The translations under genes and the position numbers were made by a program. A stretch of DNA of 64,000 bases from Myxococcales bacterium (GTDB taxonomy: Bacteria; Myxococcota; Myxococcia; Myxococcales; Myxococcaceae). This document shows, piece after piece, positions 56,540 through 64,000 of the stretch. The stretch lies in NCBI GenBank assembly GCA_020846875.1, contig JADLDB010000046.1:24735-88734 (forward strand), in the 5' to 3' direction. Within the stretch, counting starts at the first letter, position 1. The number at the start of each line of letters is the position of its first letter. Under the pieces are notes generated by a model. It was given only the letters and a program-made list of their open reading frames with translations, searched no databases and was not told where the DNA came from.

Positions 56540-58102
56540 TCAGAGCGGGATGTTCCCGTGCTTTCTGGGCAGGTTCTCCTGCCGCTTGTCCTTCAAGAGC
56601 TCCAGCGCGCGGATCAGCTTGAGGCGCGTCTGCTCGGGGCGGATCACCTCGTCGATGTAGCCGAGCTCGGCGGCCTTGAAGGGGTTGGCGAACTTCTCCC
56701 GGTACTCGGCCACCAGGCGGTTCTTCTCGGCCACCGCGTCCTTCGCGCCTTCCAGCTCCTTGCGGAAGATGATGTTCACCGCCCCCTCCGGGCCCATCAC
56801 GGCGATCTCTGCCGTGGGGAAGGCGTAGTTGATGTCGGCGCGGATGTGCTTGGACGCCATCACGTCGTAGGCGCCGCCGTAGGCCTTGCGGGTGATGATC
56901 GTCACCTTGGGGACGGTGGCCTCGGCGTAGGCGTAGAGCAGCTTGGCCCCGTGCTTGATGATGCCGCCCCACTCCTGCGTGGTGCCGGGGAGGAAGCCGG
57001 GCACGTCCACGAAGGTGACCAGGGGAAGGTTGAAGCAGTCACAGAAGCGCACGAAGCGGGCCGCCTTCACCGAGGCGTCGATGTCCAGGCACCCGGCCAG
57101 CACCGCCGGGTTGTTCCCCACCACGCCCACGCTCTTCCCGTTCAGCCGCCCAAAGCCCACCACGATGTTCTTCGCGTAGTGCTCCTGCACCTCGAAGAAG
57201 TGCTTGTGGTCCACCACCAGCTTGATGACCTCGCGGATGTCGTACGGCTTGTTCGGGTTGGTGGGGACCACCGTGGCCAGCGCCGCCTCCTGCCGGCCCG
57301 GGTCGTCGTCACAGGGCACGGCCGGCGGATCGTCCGCGTTGTTGGAAGGGATGTACGAGAGCAGCTCGCGGGTGAGCGCGATCGCCGCCTGCTCGCTCTC
57401 CGCCGCGAAGTGCGCCACGCCCGACTTCTGGTTGTGCGCCTCGGCCCCGCCCAGCGCGTCCTTCGTCACCTCTTCGTGCGTCACCGTCTTGATCACGTCG
57501 GGGCCGGTGATGAACATGTACGAGGTGTTCTTCGCCATCACGATGAAGTCGGTGATGGCCGGCGAGTACACCGCGCCGCCCGCGCACGGCCCGAGGATGA
57601 GGCTGATCTGCGGCACCACGCCCGAGCTGAGCGTGTTGCGCAGGAAGATGTCGGCGTAGCCCGCCAGCGACTCCACGCCTTCCTGGATGCGCGCGCCCCC
57701 CGAGTCGTTGAGCCCGATGACGGGCGCCCCCACCCGCGTGGCCAGGTCCATCACCTTGCAGATCTTCTGCGCGTAGGCGCCCGACAGGCTGCCGCCGAAG
57801 ACGGTGAAGTCCTGCGCGAAGACGAACACCTTCCGCCCGTCCACCGCGCCGTAGCCGGTCACCACCCCGTCGCCCGGCACCTTCTTGTCCGCCATGCCGA
57901 AGTCGGTGGCCCGGTGGGTGACGAACTTGTCCAGCTCCATGAAGCTGCCGGGGTCGAGCAGCAGCTCGATGCGCTCGCGGGCGGTCAGCTTGCCGTCCTT
58001 GTGTTGCTTGGCGACGCGCTCGGCGCCCCCGCCCAGCTCGGCCTGGTCCTCGAGGGACTTGAGCCGCGCGCGCAGTGGATCCTTGTCGAGCAGGTCGGTC
58101 AT
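56540..58102 (-). CDS. pccB: acyl-CoA carboxylase carboxyltransferase (propionyl-CoA carboxylase beta) subunit
   Basis: A 520-residue carboxyltransferase subunit of normal length. It moves CO2 from biotin to an acyl-CoA, here most likely propionyl-CoA giving methylmalonyl-CoA. Both crotonase-like halves are seen: the oxyanion elements [17 protein letters not shown] (first half) and [18 protein letters not shown] (second half), as well as [16 protein letters not shown] and [15 protein letters not shown]. The ATG at 58102 was preferred over an upstream in-frame ATG at 58177. The biotin carboxylase subunit is not in the window. The symbol is a family assignment; methylmalonyl-CoA carboxyltransferase 12S is a close alternative. 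Confidence 0.9.
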   Translation of the reverse strand: MTDLLDKDPLRARLKSLEDQAELGGGAERVAKQHKDGKLTARERIELLLDPGSFMELDKFVTHRATDFGMADKKVPGDGVVTGYGAVDGRKVFVFAQDFTVFGGSLSGAYAQKICKVMDLATRVGAPVIGLNDSGGARIQEGVESLAGYADIFLRNTLSSGVVPQISLILGPCAGGAVYSPAITDFIVMAKNTSYMFITGPDVIKTVTHEEVTKDALGGAEAHNQKSGVAHFAAESEQAAIALTRELLSYIPSNNADDPPAVPCDDDPGRQEAALATVVPTNPNKPYDIREVIKLVVDHKHFFEVQEHYAKNIVVGFGRLNGKSVGVVGNNPAVLAGCLDIDASVKAARFVRFCDCFNLPLVTFVDVPGFLPGTTQEWGGIIKHGAKLLYAYAEATVPKVTIITRKAYGGAYDVMASKHIRADINYAFPTAEIAVMGPEGAVNIIFRKELEGAKDAVAEKNRLVAEYREKFANPFKAAELGYIDEVIRPEQTRLKLIRALELLKDKRQENLPRKHGNIPL

Positions 58103-58200
58103 GGCGACGCCGCCGTAGCACGGGGCCCGGCCAGCGTCAGGCACTTTGCCTCTCGACAGGCGCGGAGGTTGCGTCATGCTCCGCCCCGCCCGGAGGTCCT

Positions 58201-59436
58201 ATGCGTCTCGTGGTGCTGTGCCTCGCCCTCACCCCTGCTCTCGCCGCTGCCCGGCCGAAGTCGGTGATGATGGAGTTCCGCAACGTGCCGTCGTCGCCCA
58301 GGGCGATGGCCAAGGTGCTCACCACCGAGAAGCCCGGTGCCTTCCGGAACAAGGTGCTCGACGCGCTGGAGTCGAAGCTGCGCGAGAAGGGCGAGCCGCT
58401 GGAGGATCCCGACGCCATCGACGCGATGACCGCGGTGATGTTCGAGAAGCTCCTCGAGGACATGGCCGCCGCCACCGACGTCTGGGTGTGGGAAGCCAAC
58501 GACTCGCCGCGCGGCGATCTGCTCATCCGCCAGACGGTGAAGCTGTACCCGGGGCAGAACTCCTCGGGCTTCACCAAGGCGGTGACGGTGTCCCCGAAGG
58601 GCAAGCGCATCGACCGTGGCTACTTGAACACCCCCTGCACGGTGGAGGTGTCGGTGGCGAAGGGCCCGGCCGACTGGCACGCCGAGACGGAGAAGAACGG
58701 CAAGTGGGTGGCGGCGCTGCACCCGGTGAAGCAGTCCGAAGGCGTGGCCCGCGTGGCGGTGAGCCTCTTCTCTCCCGGGAAGGGCGAGCCCCCCGCGCCC
58801 CGCCACGAGCGCCCGGTGTGGCTGGCCTTCTTCAAGCAGGAGGCCGCGGGCGCGCCTTGGGAGCTGCTCTTCTTCGAGCCCGCGGTGGCGAAGGAACAGC
58901 GGCTGCAGGAAACCAACCTGCTCCCCGGCGACGGCAAGGCGAAGCTGACCGACGCCCAGAAGCAGTTGGTGTTGGAGCTGCGGATGCAGGACGTGCGGTT
59001 CATCAACCCCGAGCGGAAGACGCTCACCAAGGACGAGCTCAAGTGGGTGTCGCTGGAAGGCCTCAGCGGCTCGCCGCTGGACGCAAAGCGCGTGGCGTGG
59101 CTCGACCCGTACCGGCTGTCCGAAGTCCCCATGGTGCGCGCGGTGGCCGTCCTGCGCACGGCGCAACTGGGCGGCGCGGTGGGCGTGGCCGAGGTGGCGA
59201 AGGCCGTGGAGACGGTGAAGGCGGTGGCGGTGCAGGCCGAGGCCCTGGCGCTGCTCGGCAAGCTGCTGGACGCCAGCACCGAAGAGGTCGCCGAGACGGA
59301 CAAGGCCTTGCTGGAGAAGGACGGCGCGACGGAAGCGCGCGTCCTCGAGGACTTCGCGCGCGTGAAGAAGGGCAACAAGCTCGTCTTCTACAAGCGCGGC
59401 GGCGCCGGCTGGGCGGTCCTCAAGCCGGCGATGTGA
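58201..59436 (+). CDS. exported protein of unknown function
   Basis: A 411-residue protein with a signal peptide (LVVLCLALTPALAAA) and GGAGG 7 bases before the ATG. The mature part is soluble, charged, and has a middle region with strands (VWVWEANDSPRGDLLIRQTV, VTVSPKGKRIDRGYL) and a C-terminal helical part rich in Ala/Val/Lys. No family recognised. It stands alone; its stop is 1 base from the stop of the next, convergent lipoprotein gene. Confidence 0.75.
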   Translation: MRLVVLCLALTPALAAARPKSVMMEFRNVPSSPRAMAKVLTTEKPGAFRNKVLDALESKLREKGEPLEDPDAIDAMTAVMFEKLLEDMAAATDVWVWEANDSPRGDLLIRQTVKLYPGQNSSGFTKAVTVSPKGKRIDRGYLNTPCTVEVSVAKGPADWHAETEKNGKWVAALHPVKQSEGVARVAVSLFSPGKGEPPAPRHERPVWLAFFKQEAAGAPWELLFFEPAVAKEQRLQETNLLPGDGKAKLTDAQKQLVLELRMQDVRFINPERKTLTKDELKWVSLEGLSGSPLDAKRVAWLDPYRLSEVPMVRAVAVLRTAQLGGAVGVAEVAKAVETVKAVAVQAEALALLGKLLDASTEEVAETDKALLEKDGATEARVLEDFARVKKGNKLVFYKRGGAGWAVLKPAM

Positions 59437-59437
59437 G

Positions 59438-60664
59438 TCAGTTGCAGACCTGCAGGCAGGCGTGGCTCACGCAGCGCAACTGGCTGACGGTGCCGTTCGA
59501 GCAACTGCGCGTCGGCGGCGCAGGCAGCCCCGCGGGGCAGTCCAGGTCGTTGAAGCACACGCCCTTCTGGGTGCAGCGGCGCAGATCCGCGTCGCACTCC
59601 GGGCAGGCGTCGCGGCAGTAGAGCTCGGTGCCCGGCCCGCAGCCCTGAGGCGTGCCCAGCGAGCCGCAGTTGAGCCCCTCGCCCTGCGCGCACGCGCCCT
59701 GGTGGAAGATGGTGGCGCCGAAGGCGGTGGCCTCGCAGCTGTTGCCGAAGGTGCGGGGATCCATTCCGCGCTCGGCGAAGCCCGCGCACACCGGCGAGTA
59801 CACCTCCGGGCAGCCGATGGTGGGGCAGGGCTGGCACTCGAGGCCCCCGATGCAGCCGGTGTTGGCGTTGATGCTGGCCGGCGGGAGGCAATGGCTGGGT
59901 GGGCACAGCGGCGGCGAGAGCACCGGGCACTGCACGCAGCAGTTGTTCGAGCACATCGACATGCCCAGGCCGCAGTTCCAGGAGCTCAGGCACGATGGCG
60001 CGCTCGTGCACACCGGCGGGCCACACTGAGGATCGGCCGCGTCCACCAGGCCGTCGCAGTCGTCGTCCTTCCCGTTGGCGCAGCGCTCGCCCGCGGCGGG
60101 GTGGACGGTGGCATCGTTCGGCGCGCAGTCGCCGCCCGGCTTGCCGCTGCAGCCGGCGCCCGCCACGTAGCCGTCGCCGTCGTCGTCGACGCAGGTCTGC
60201 CCTTCGCACACCGAGTCGACGCACGGGCAGGTGAAGCAGGCGATCCCCAACTGGCGGCACGACTGGCCGTTGGGGCACGGGTGCATCGGGTTGCAGCCCT
60301 GCAGGCAGTGGCCGGGCTGGTTGACGTTGCAGAGGTAACAGACCTCGCCGGCGACGCACTCGGAGTCCGACAGACACTCCTGCACCGCGCCACCGCCGCC
60401 CGCGCCGCCGCCCGTCGCGCCCCCCCCGGAGCCGCCGCCCGTCACGCCACCCCCGGAGCCGCCGCCCGTGCCACCACCCGTCGCGCCGCCGCCGGAGCCT
60501 CCGCCGGTGGAGCCGCCGCCACCACCCGTCGAGCTGCCTCCTCCGCCACCCGTCGCCCCGCCGCCCGCGCCACCGCCTGACCCGCTGTCGCCTTCGCCCA
60601 CCGGGGAAAAGCACCCGCTGAAGACCGCTACCATCACCAGGACTGCCAGAGACACGCGTCGCAT
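59438..60664 (-). CDS. Gly-linker lipoprotein with MopE-like motif
   Basis: A 408-residue lipoprotein. The ATG at 60664 gives a signal peptide ending VFSGC (Cys18). A Gly/Ser/Thr linker (about residues 20-90) leads to a Cys-rich region, a DDDGDGYVAG...DCAPNDATVHP block with DDDCDGLVDAADPQC, which are MopE-type metal-binding motifs, and more Cys modules including two CPxxxCP segments. No enzyme motif. It ends facing the exported protein at 58201. Confidence 0.82.
   Translation of the reverse strand: MRRVSLAVLVMVAVFSGCFSPVGEGDSGSGGGAGGGATGGGGGSSTGGGGGSTGGGSGGGATGGGTGGGSGGGVTGGGSGGGATGGGAGGGGAVQECLSDSECVAGEVCYLCNVNQPGHCLQGCNPMHPCPNGQSCRQLGIACFTCPCVDSVCEGQTCVDDDGDGYVAGAGCSGKPGGDCAPNDATVHPAAGERCANGKDDDCDGLVDAADPQCGPPVCTSAPSCLSSWNCGLGMSMCSNNCCVQCPVLSPPLCPPSHCLPPASINANTGCIGGLECQPCPTIGCPEVYSPVCAGFAERGMDPRTFGNSCEATAFGATIFHQGACAQGEGLNCGSLGTPQGCGPGTELYCRDACPECDADLRRCTQKGVCFNDLDCPAGLPAPPTRSCSNGTVSQLRCVSHACLQVCN
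60393..60606 (-). repeat. Gly-coding repeat in the lipoprotein
   Basis: Degenerate GGG(S/A/T) codon repeats forming the linker; less regular than at 19186 or 51455. Confidence 0.75.
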
Positions 60665-60774
60665 GAGGGCATTGTGGTGCATGGCGTGTTCCCGCGCACC
60701 CACATGTCCTCCCGGGTGGTTGGGCTGCTTCGCGCCTCGGAATTCTGAGGAACGGCCGCTACATTGGGCCCATC

Positions 60775-61359
60775 GTGACGGTGCTGCGCGTGGCCCAGAT
60801 GATCCCCGACACCGAGGCGGAAGGCCCCGGCCGGCGCTTCGCGCTCTGGGTGCAGGGGTGCACGCTGCGCTGCCCGGGGTGCTGCAACCCGGAGATGTTC
60901 GCGCCGGACCGCGGAGGGGAAATCCTCCAGGCCGCCCACCTCGCGCAGCGCGTGCTGGAGACGCCGGGCATCGAAGGCCTGTCGGTGCTGGGCGGCGAGC
61001 CCTTCGAGCAGCCGCGGGCGGTGGCGGAGGTGTGCCGGGCGGTGCGGGCGGGCGGGCGCAGCGTGATGGTGTACTCGGGCTACACGCTGGAGGAGCTGCG
61101 GGCGATGCGCTCGGACGAGGTGGAGGCGCTGCTTCAGGAAATCGACCTCCTGGCGGACGGGCGCTACGAGCAGGGAAACCCGGAGCGGCGCCGGCGCTGG
61201 CTCGGCTCGGCCAACCAGCGGCTGCACTTCTTCAGCGCGCGCTACCGCGAGGACGATCCCCGCTTCTTCCTCCCCAACACGGTGGAGCTCCGCCTCGCGG
61301 GCGGGAAGCTCACCATCAACGGCTGGCCCGCCGCGGCGGACGCCTTCCGACGAAGATGA
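60775..61359 (+). CDS. NrdG-like radical SAM protein
   Basis: A 194-residue protein with a radical SAM cluster motif CTLRCPGC (Cys29, 33, 36) and LGGEPFEQP after it, as in anaerobic ribonucleotide reductase activases and their single-cluster relatives. The length and C-terminal FFSARYR...LPNTVELRLAGGKLTING resemble NrdG, but no nrdD is present, so the target is likely another protein. The start is a GTG at 60775. The stop overlaps the ATG of the next gene (ATGA), so they are made together. Confidence 0.85.
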   Translation: MTVLRVAQMIPDTEAEGPGRRFALWVQGCTLRCPGCCNPEMFAPDRGGEILQAAHLAQRVLETPGIEGLSVLGGEPFEQPRAVAEVCRAVRAGGRSVMVYSGYTLEELRAMRSDEVEALLQEIDLLADGRYEQGNPERRRRWLGSANQRLHFFSARYREDDPRFFLPNTVELRLAGGKLTINGWPAAADAFRRR

Positions 61360-62369
61360 TGATCGCCGCCGTCACCCGGTCCGAAGCGAACGTCCTCACC
61401 CTGGCGCGGGTGGCCGTGGGCGCCTACCCCGCGCAGGACGCGCTGCGGTTGCTCATCGCCCAGGCCGAGGCGCCGGTGAAGCTGGGGCCGACCGCGCGGG
61501 CGCTGCTCTCCGACACGTTGGCCCGTGGCACGGTGGGGGGCCTGGCGCGCGGCGGAGGCTGGTCGAAGCAGGGCGGCCGCCGCTTGTGGGAGCGCCACGA
61601 GCCGCCGGAGCTGCGCTTCACCGCCAGCCTGGTGCGCCTGTTCCGGTGGATGCTGCTGCACCCGCTGGCGGGGAGCGAGGTGCCGCCGCTGACGCTGGAC
61701 GCGCGGCTGACGCTGGCCGAGCAGGTGGTGGTGACGCTGCTGCTGGAGAAGCTGCGGGGCACTGGCTGCGAGGGGACGCTGGCCCTGCAGCCCGCGGTGC
61801 GAGAGGCACCGCTGGTGGTGTTGGCGCACGCGGCGATGCTCGCGCAGGCAGCCGAGCTGGAGAAAGTGCCCGAGGTGGAGCTGCCGGCCTCGGCGGTGGT
61901 GCTGGAGGGGCTGCGCGACGTCTGTGCCCGCGCCTGGGTGAGTGGAGAGCGGCTCAAGCGCGACCAGGAAAAGCCGGCGGTGTTGGCCCGCATCGGCCGT
62001 GCGCAGACGGCGGTGCTGGACGCGTTTCTTCCCGCCATCGACCAGGCCGGGCAGCGACAGTTGGCGGGCTTCCTGGTGGACGCGGCGGTGCAGTGGCTGT
62101 CGAGGCCGCGCACCTCCGACGAGTACGTGCGCGCGTTGATTCCGGACACGCCGCTCAAGGACCGCGCCGAGGCGAGGCGGCAGGCGGGCGCCTTTCTGCG
62201 CAGGTTGCCGCAGCTTCACGCGTGGGACCGCGATCATCGCTCGGTGCGCTTCATCGACGACGAGTACCGGTTGGCGCAGCAGTTGGTGAGGGACTGGGAG
62301 CGCCTGGGCGAGCAGGGCTTCAACGAGGCGGCGCGGCTGGTGGCCGAGCTGGACGCGCTGCCCACCTGA
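61356..62369 (+). CDS. uncharacterised partner of the radical SAM protein
   Basis: A 337-residue protein, not recognised with confidence. It starts within the radical SAM stop codon, so it should act with it. It is largely helical and charged, with an early TLARVAVGAYPAQDALRLLI segment, an LFRWMLLHPLAG stretch and a C-terminal QLHAWDRDHRSVRFIDDEYR region. No Cys cluster or ATPase motif is seen. From gene order it could be one of the domains (fvmX series) of the FtsH/MoxR/vWA ternary conflict systems described by Aravind and co-workers; this is memory-based and unproven. Confidence 0.65.
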   Translation: MMIAAVTRSEANVLTLARVAVGAYPAQDALRLLIAQAEAPVKLGPTARALLSDTLARGTVGGLARGGGWSKQGGRRLWERHEPPELRFTASLVRLFRWMLLHPLAGSEVPPLTLDARLTLAEQVVVTLLLEKLRGTGCEGTLALQPAVREAPLVVLAHAAMLAQAAELEKVPEVELPASAVVLEGLRDVCARAWVSGERLKRDQEKPAVLARIGRAQTAVLDAFLPAIDQAGQRQLAGFLVDAAVQWLSRPRTSDEYVRALIPDTPLKDRAEARRQAGAFLRRLPQLHAWDRDHRSVRFIDDEYRLAQQLVRDWERLGEQGFNEAARLVAELDALPT

Positions 62370-62529
62370 CGCGCGATTAGACCGGAAGTCCCCAAACGCC
62401 GGAGGGCTTGGAGTCGAACGGCTCCCTTCGCCCGTGCCATCGAAGAGCAGTGGCTGGGGGTGTGGGGGCCTGCCAGGTGAAGGCGGCGCCGGGTGGCCAA
62501 CGCGTTCGAGGTGTGGTCCGCTTCACGTC

Positions 62530-63087
62530 ATGAGCCGCGCCTACCGAATCACCGTGAGGGAGTCCCTGAGCCGGCACGTGCAGGTGGAGGACGGCGTGTG
62601 CTCGTCGCTGGAGCTCCTGCCGATTCTGCAGAAGGACCGGATGCGCGAGCTGCTCGCCGCGGAGCTGGCGGGGAAGGGCTTCGAGCGCGACGGCACCAGC
62701 GCCAAGCGCAGCGAGGGCGACGGGGTGACGACCAAGGTGGACCTGGAGACGGGCGAGGTGTCCGTCACCGCCGAGGGGCACACGAACCTCTCTCTGCAGA
62801 CGGAGCGCTCCGCCGCGGTCGACAGTCCCACCGCCGAGCGGGAGAAGGCGCTGCGCCAGGTGGCTCAGCAGGCGCTCGAGCGCGAGGCGAAGGCCGAGGA
62901 AGAGACGCTGCGCCGTCAGGTGACGGAGAAGCTCGAGGGGAAGCTGAGAGACTTGAAGGACGAGCTGGACGGCGTGGTGAATCGCGTCACCGCGAACGCG
63001 CTCAAGCAGCGCGCCGCCGAATTGGGCCAGGTGGAGGAGATCCACGAAGAGGCCAACGGCGGGCTGACCATCAAGGTGCGCGTGTAG
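62530..63087 (+). CDS. charged protein, possibly FtsH-ternary-system X-type
   Basis: A 185-residue protein beginning SRAYRITVRESLSRHVQVED, followed by a strand/helix pair LELLPILQKDRMRELLAAEL, a VTTKVDLETGEVSVTAEGH segment and a long charged coiled coil (about residues 100-165). The start and layout look like the small X5-type proteins linked to FtsH-MoxR-vWA loci, but this is from memory and weak. It follows the previous gene by 160 bases, and that gap shows no tRNA or clear terminator. The ATG at 62530 was taken as the first before the conserved start. Confidence 0.65.
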   Translation: MSRAYRITVRESLSRHVQVEDGVCSSLELLPILQKDRMRELLAAELAGKGFERDGTSAKRSEGDGVTTKVDLETGEVSVTAEGHTNLSLQTERSAAVDSPTAEREKALRQVAQQALEREAKAEEETLRRQVTEKLEGKLRDLKDELDGVVNRVTANALKQRAAELGQVEEIHEEANGGLTIKVRV

Positions 63088-63169
63088 TCACACGACGCCG
63101 CCGAATCGCTCCGTAGACGTGAGATGGCACGAGGTCAGCGCCTTCGAGGGCATGTGTCTGGAAAATTCC

Positions 63170-63177
63170 GGGGGGGG
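63170..63177 (+). repeat. G8 homopolymer before the broken lipoprotein gene
   Basis: Eight G in a row, 45 bases before the ATG at 63223. Such a tract could slip and alter promoter spacing, or be an assembly artefact. Confidence 0.6.
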
Positions 63178-63222
63178 CGAAACCGCTTGGCGTTTCTTTG
63201 AGGGTCGCTTCTCGTTCGCGAC

Positions 63223-63551
63223 ATGCGTGCGATTTGGGTGGTTGTCGTGCTCGTGGTGCTGGCGGGTGCGACCAGAAGAGCGAGCCGCCGCGCCCGAACG
63301 TGGTGGGCCCGCGGGTGTTGGTCCCGGCGACGCGCACGCTCGCGTTCGGCGCAGACTGCACGGCGTCGGGTGGGCCGAGCTGCGGGAGCGGGCTCTGCCT
63401 GCATCAGCTCGAGACCTACACGTGCACGCAGGAGTGCGGCCGCGACCAGGGCGAGTGTCCCGCCGGCTGGCGCTGTGGGACGGCGCACCCGAGCTCGCCG
63501 AGACGGTGGTGCGTGCAAGAACTCCAGCGGCCTGTCGAGAGGCGGGAGTAG
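63223..63551 (+). pseudogene. lipoprotein gene with one-base frameshift at the lipobox
   Basis: The ATG at 63223 reads a clear hydrophobic signal (MRAIWVVVVLVVLAG), but the frame then leaves the Cys-rich mature part, which lies in another frame from Cys at 63267 (CDQKSEPPRPNVVGP, then ADCTASGGPSCGSGLCL and ECPAGWRCG) to the stop at 63551. One missing base in the GGG at 63264-63266 explains it: with it restored, the text reads VLAGC, a normal lipobox. The product would be about 110 residues, with a small Cys-rich module like the larger lipoproteins in this window. Either a real mutation or a sequencing error. Confidence 0.7.
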
Positions 63552-63553
63552 TC

Positions 63554-63688
63554 GTGCGCTCGCCGGTCGTCTTCGGGCTGTTGCTCCTCGGCAGTGCGTG
63601 CTTCGCGCCGGTACGCGAGCAGCCGGCCGATTGTGGCCGAGTGGAGGCCCTCGATGCCGGCTTTTCAACCGAGGGCATCTCTGGGTAA
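63554..63688 (+). CDS. tiny lipoprotein
   Basis: A 44-residue protein from the GTG at 63554: signal peptide VVFGLLLLGSAC (lipobox LGSAC), then a short polar chain with one more Cys. It starts 2 bases after the stop of the broken lipoprotein gene, so they probably formed one transcript. Too small to assign; a chance frame cannot be excluded, but the lipobox is good. Confidence 0.45.
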   Translation: MRSPVVFGLLLLGSACFAPVREQPADCGRVEALDAGFSTEGISG

Positions 63689-63739
63689 CCGTTCAGGGGG
63701 TGGGTTGAGGCCCGGATCGGCGCATGCGACTTCTGGCGC

Positions 63740-64000
63740 ATGACCAGGAGACTCCCCGAGACGTTGGAAGCGAAGGTTGAGCGGGTGGTGCGCGAGCATC
63801 TCGCCGAGCAGCAGGTGGCGGTGAAGGGGGCGCTCGAGCGGGCGTTCGGCCTGCCTGCGACGCCGCGAGCAGGCGTGCGACGGCGGGCGTCGTACCGACG
63901 CCGCGCGAGCATCGAGGTGAACGAGCTCGCCGAGCAACTCCTCCAGGCGGTGAAGGCCTGCCCCGGCGAGACGATGACGGTGCTGGCCGCGCGCGTCGGC
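63740..64000 (+). CDS. probable DNA-binding protein, 3' end outside window
   Basis: An open frame from the ATG at 63740 to the window edge (87 residues seen). It begins with a helical charged region (LPETLEAKVERVVREHLAEQ), a basic linker (RAGVRRRASYRRRA) and then NELAEQLLQAVKACPGETMT, which resembles the start of a winged-helix domain of small myxobacterial DNA-binding proteins. The C-terminus is missing, so the call is tentative. Confidence 0.55.
   Translation, partial: MTRRLPETLEAKVERVVREHLAEQQVAVKGALERAFGLPATPRAGVRRRASYRRRASIEVNELAEQLLQAVKACPGETMTVLAARVG

Noticed and set aside
59436..59440. Very tight convergent gene ends (also at 12684/12688, 28700/28701 and 56535/56540) as a sign of overlapping antisense control
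   Set aside because: Such spacing is common in dense myxobacterial DNA; there is no other sign of regulation.
62370..62529. tRNA-like or ncRNA in the 160-base gap before the charged small protein
   Set aside because: A GTCGAAC-like stretch is present, but no cloverleaf with acceptor and D arms could be built.

Overview
The window is very GC-rich (about 70% by eye), densely coding DNA. It carries surface lipoproteins with long Gly-repeat linkers and Cys-rich modules, a Ser/Thr kinase with a C-terminal repeat region, many one- and two-component regulators, a PilZ protein and an NtrC-type activator. This combination points to a predatory or social deltaproteobacterium of the Myxococcota (Myxococcus/Archangium-like). 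That assignment rests on gene content and style, not on a marker gene comparison. No rRNA, tRNA, CRISPR array, insertion sequence or prophage was recognised. No stretch longer than 300 bases lacks a gene; the longest gap is 5561-5783, where nothing recognisable was seen.

Layout. 1-9026: a membrane Ser/Thr kinase (cut by the left edge), a VWA lipoprotein, a small SET-domain protein and carB. 9046-13722: exported proteins, a patatin-like phospholipase and an AraC-type regulator. 13762-18084: a same-strand run with a DTW-domain tRNA modification enzyme, a membrane coiled-coil protein, an RMD1/DUF155 protein, a MshEN-MshEN-REC-adenylate cyclase fusion and a TerB-like protein. 18178-23697: an exported CsgG-like protein, a very Gly-rich lipoprotein with a small secreted partner, gyrA and an orphan. 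23710-28700: an acyl-CoA ligase, an outer-membrane barrel/coiled-coil pair and a TruB-type pseudouridine synthase.

28701-38452 is rich in signalling: a REC-EAL protein, an NtrC-type activator, a SUFU-domain/Nudix pair, a DUF302 protein, a degenerate kinase next to a VWA lipoprotein, a peptidoglycan-binding VanY-like peptidase, and a PilZ/histidine kinase operon. 38580-47987 holds a 1961-residue Cys-repeat lipoprotein, a second CsgG-like exported protein, and an acyltransferase/epimerase pair. 48000-50117 is the most unusual protein: a sigma-factor-like N-terminal region joined through a Pro-rich linker and one membrane helix to a CpaB/SAF-type periplasmic region.

50289-60664 contains two more Gly-linker lipoproteins (one a phosphatase), a coupled SixA-CHAD pair, a RHH/ParE toxin-antitoxin module, a biotin-dependent carboxyltransferase subunit and another MopE-like lipoprotein. 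60775-63087 is a three-gene cluster: an NrdG-like radical SAM protein, an uncharacterised protein with which it overlaps by ATGA, and a small charged protein that may belong to the conflict-system families linked to FtsH/MoxR/vWA loci. The right end holds a lipoprotein gene broken by a one-base frameshift at its lipobox, a tiny lipoprotein, and the start of a probable DNA-binding protein.

Two themes recur. One is cell-surface display: lipid anchor, Gly-repeat spacer, then Cys-rich, VWA or phosphatase head. The other is nucleotide second-messenger and phosphotransfer signalling (cAMP, c-di-GMP, His-Asp, Ser/Thr).
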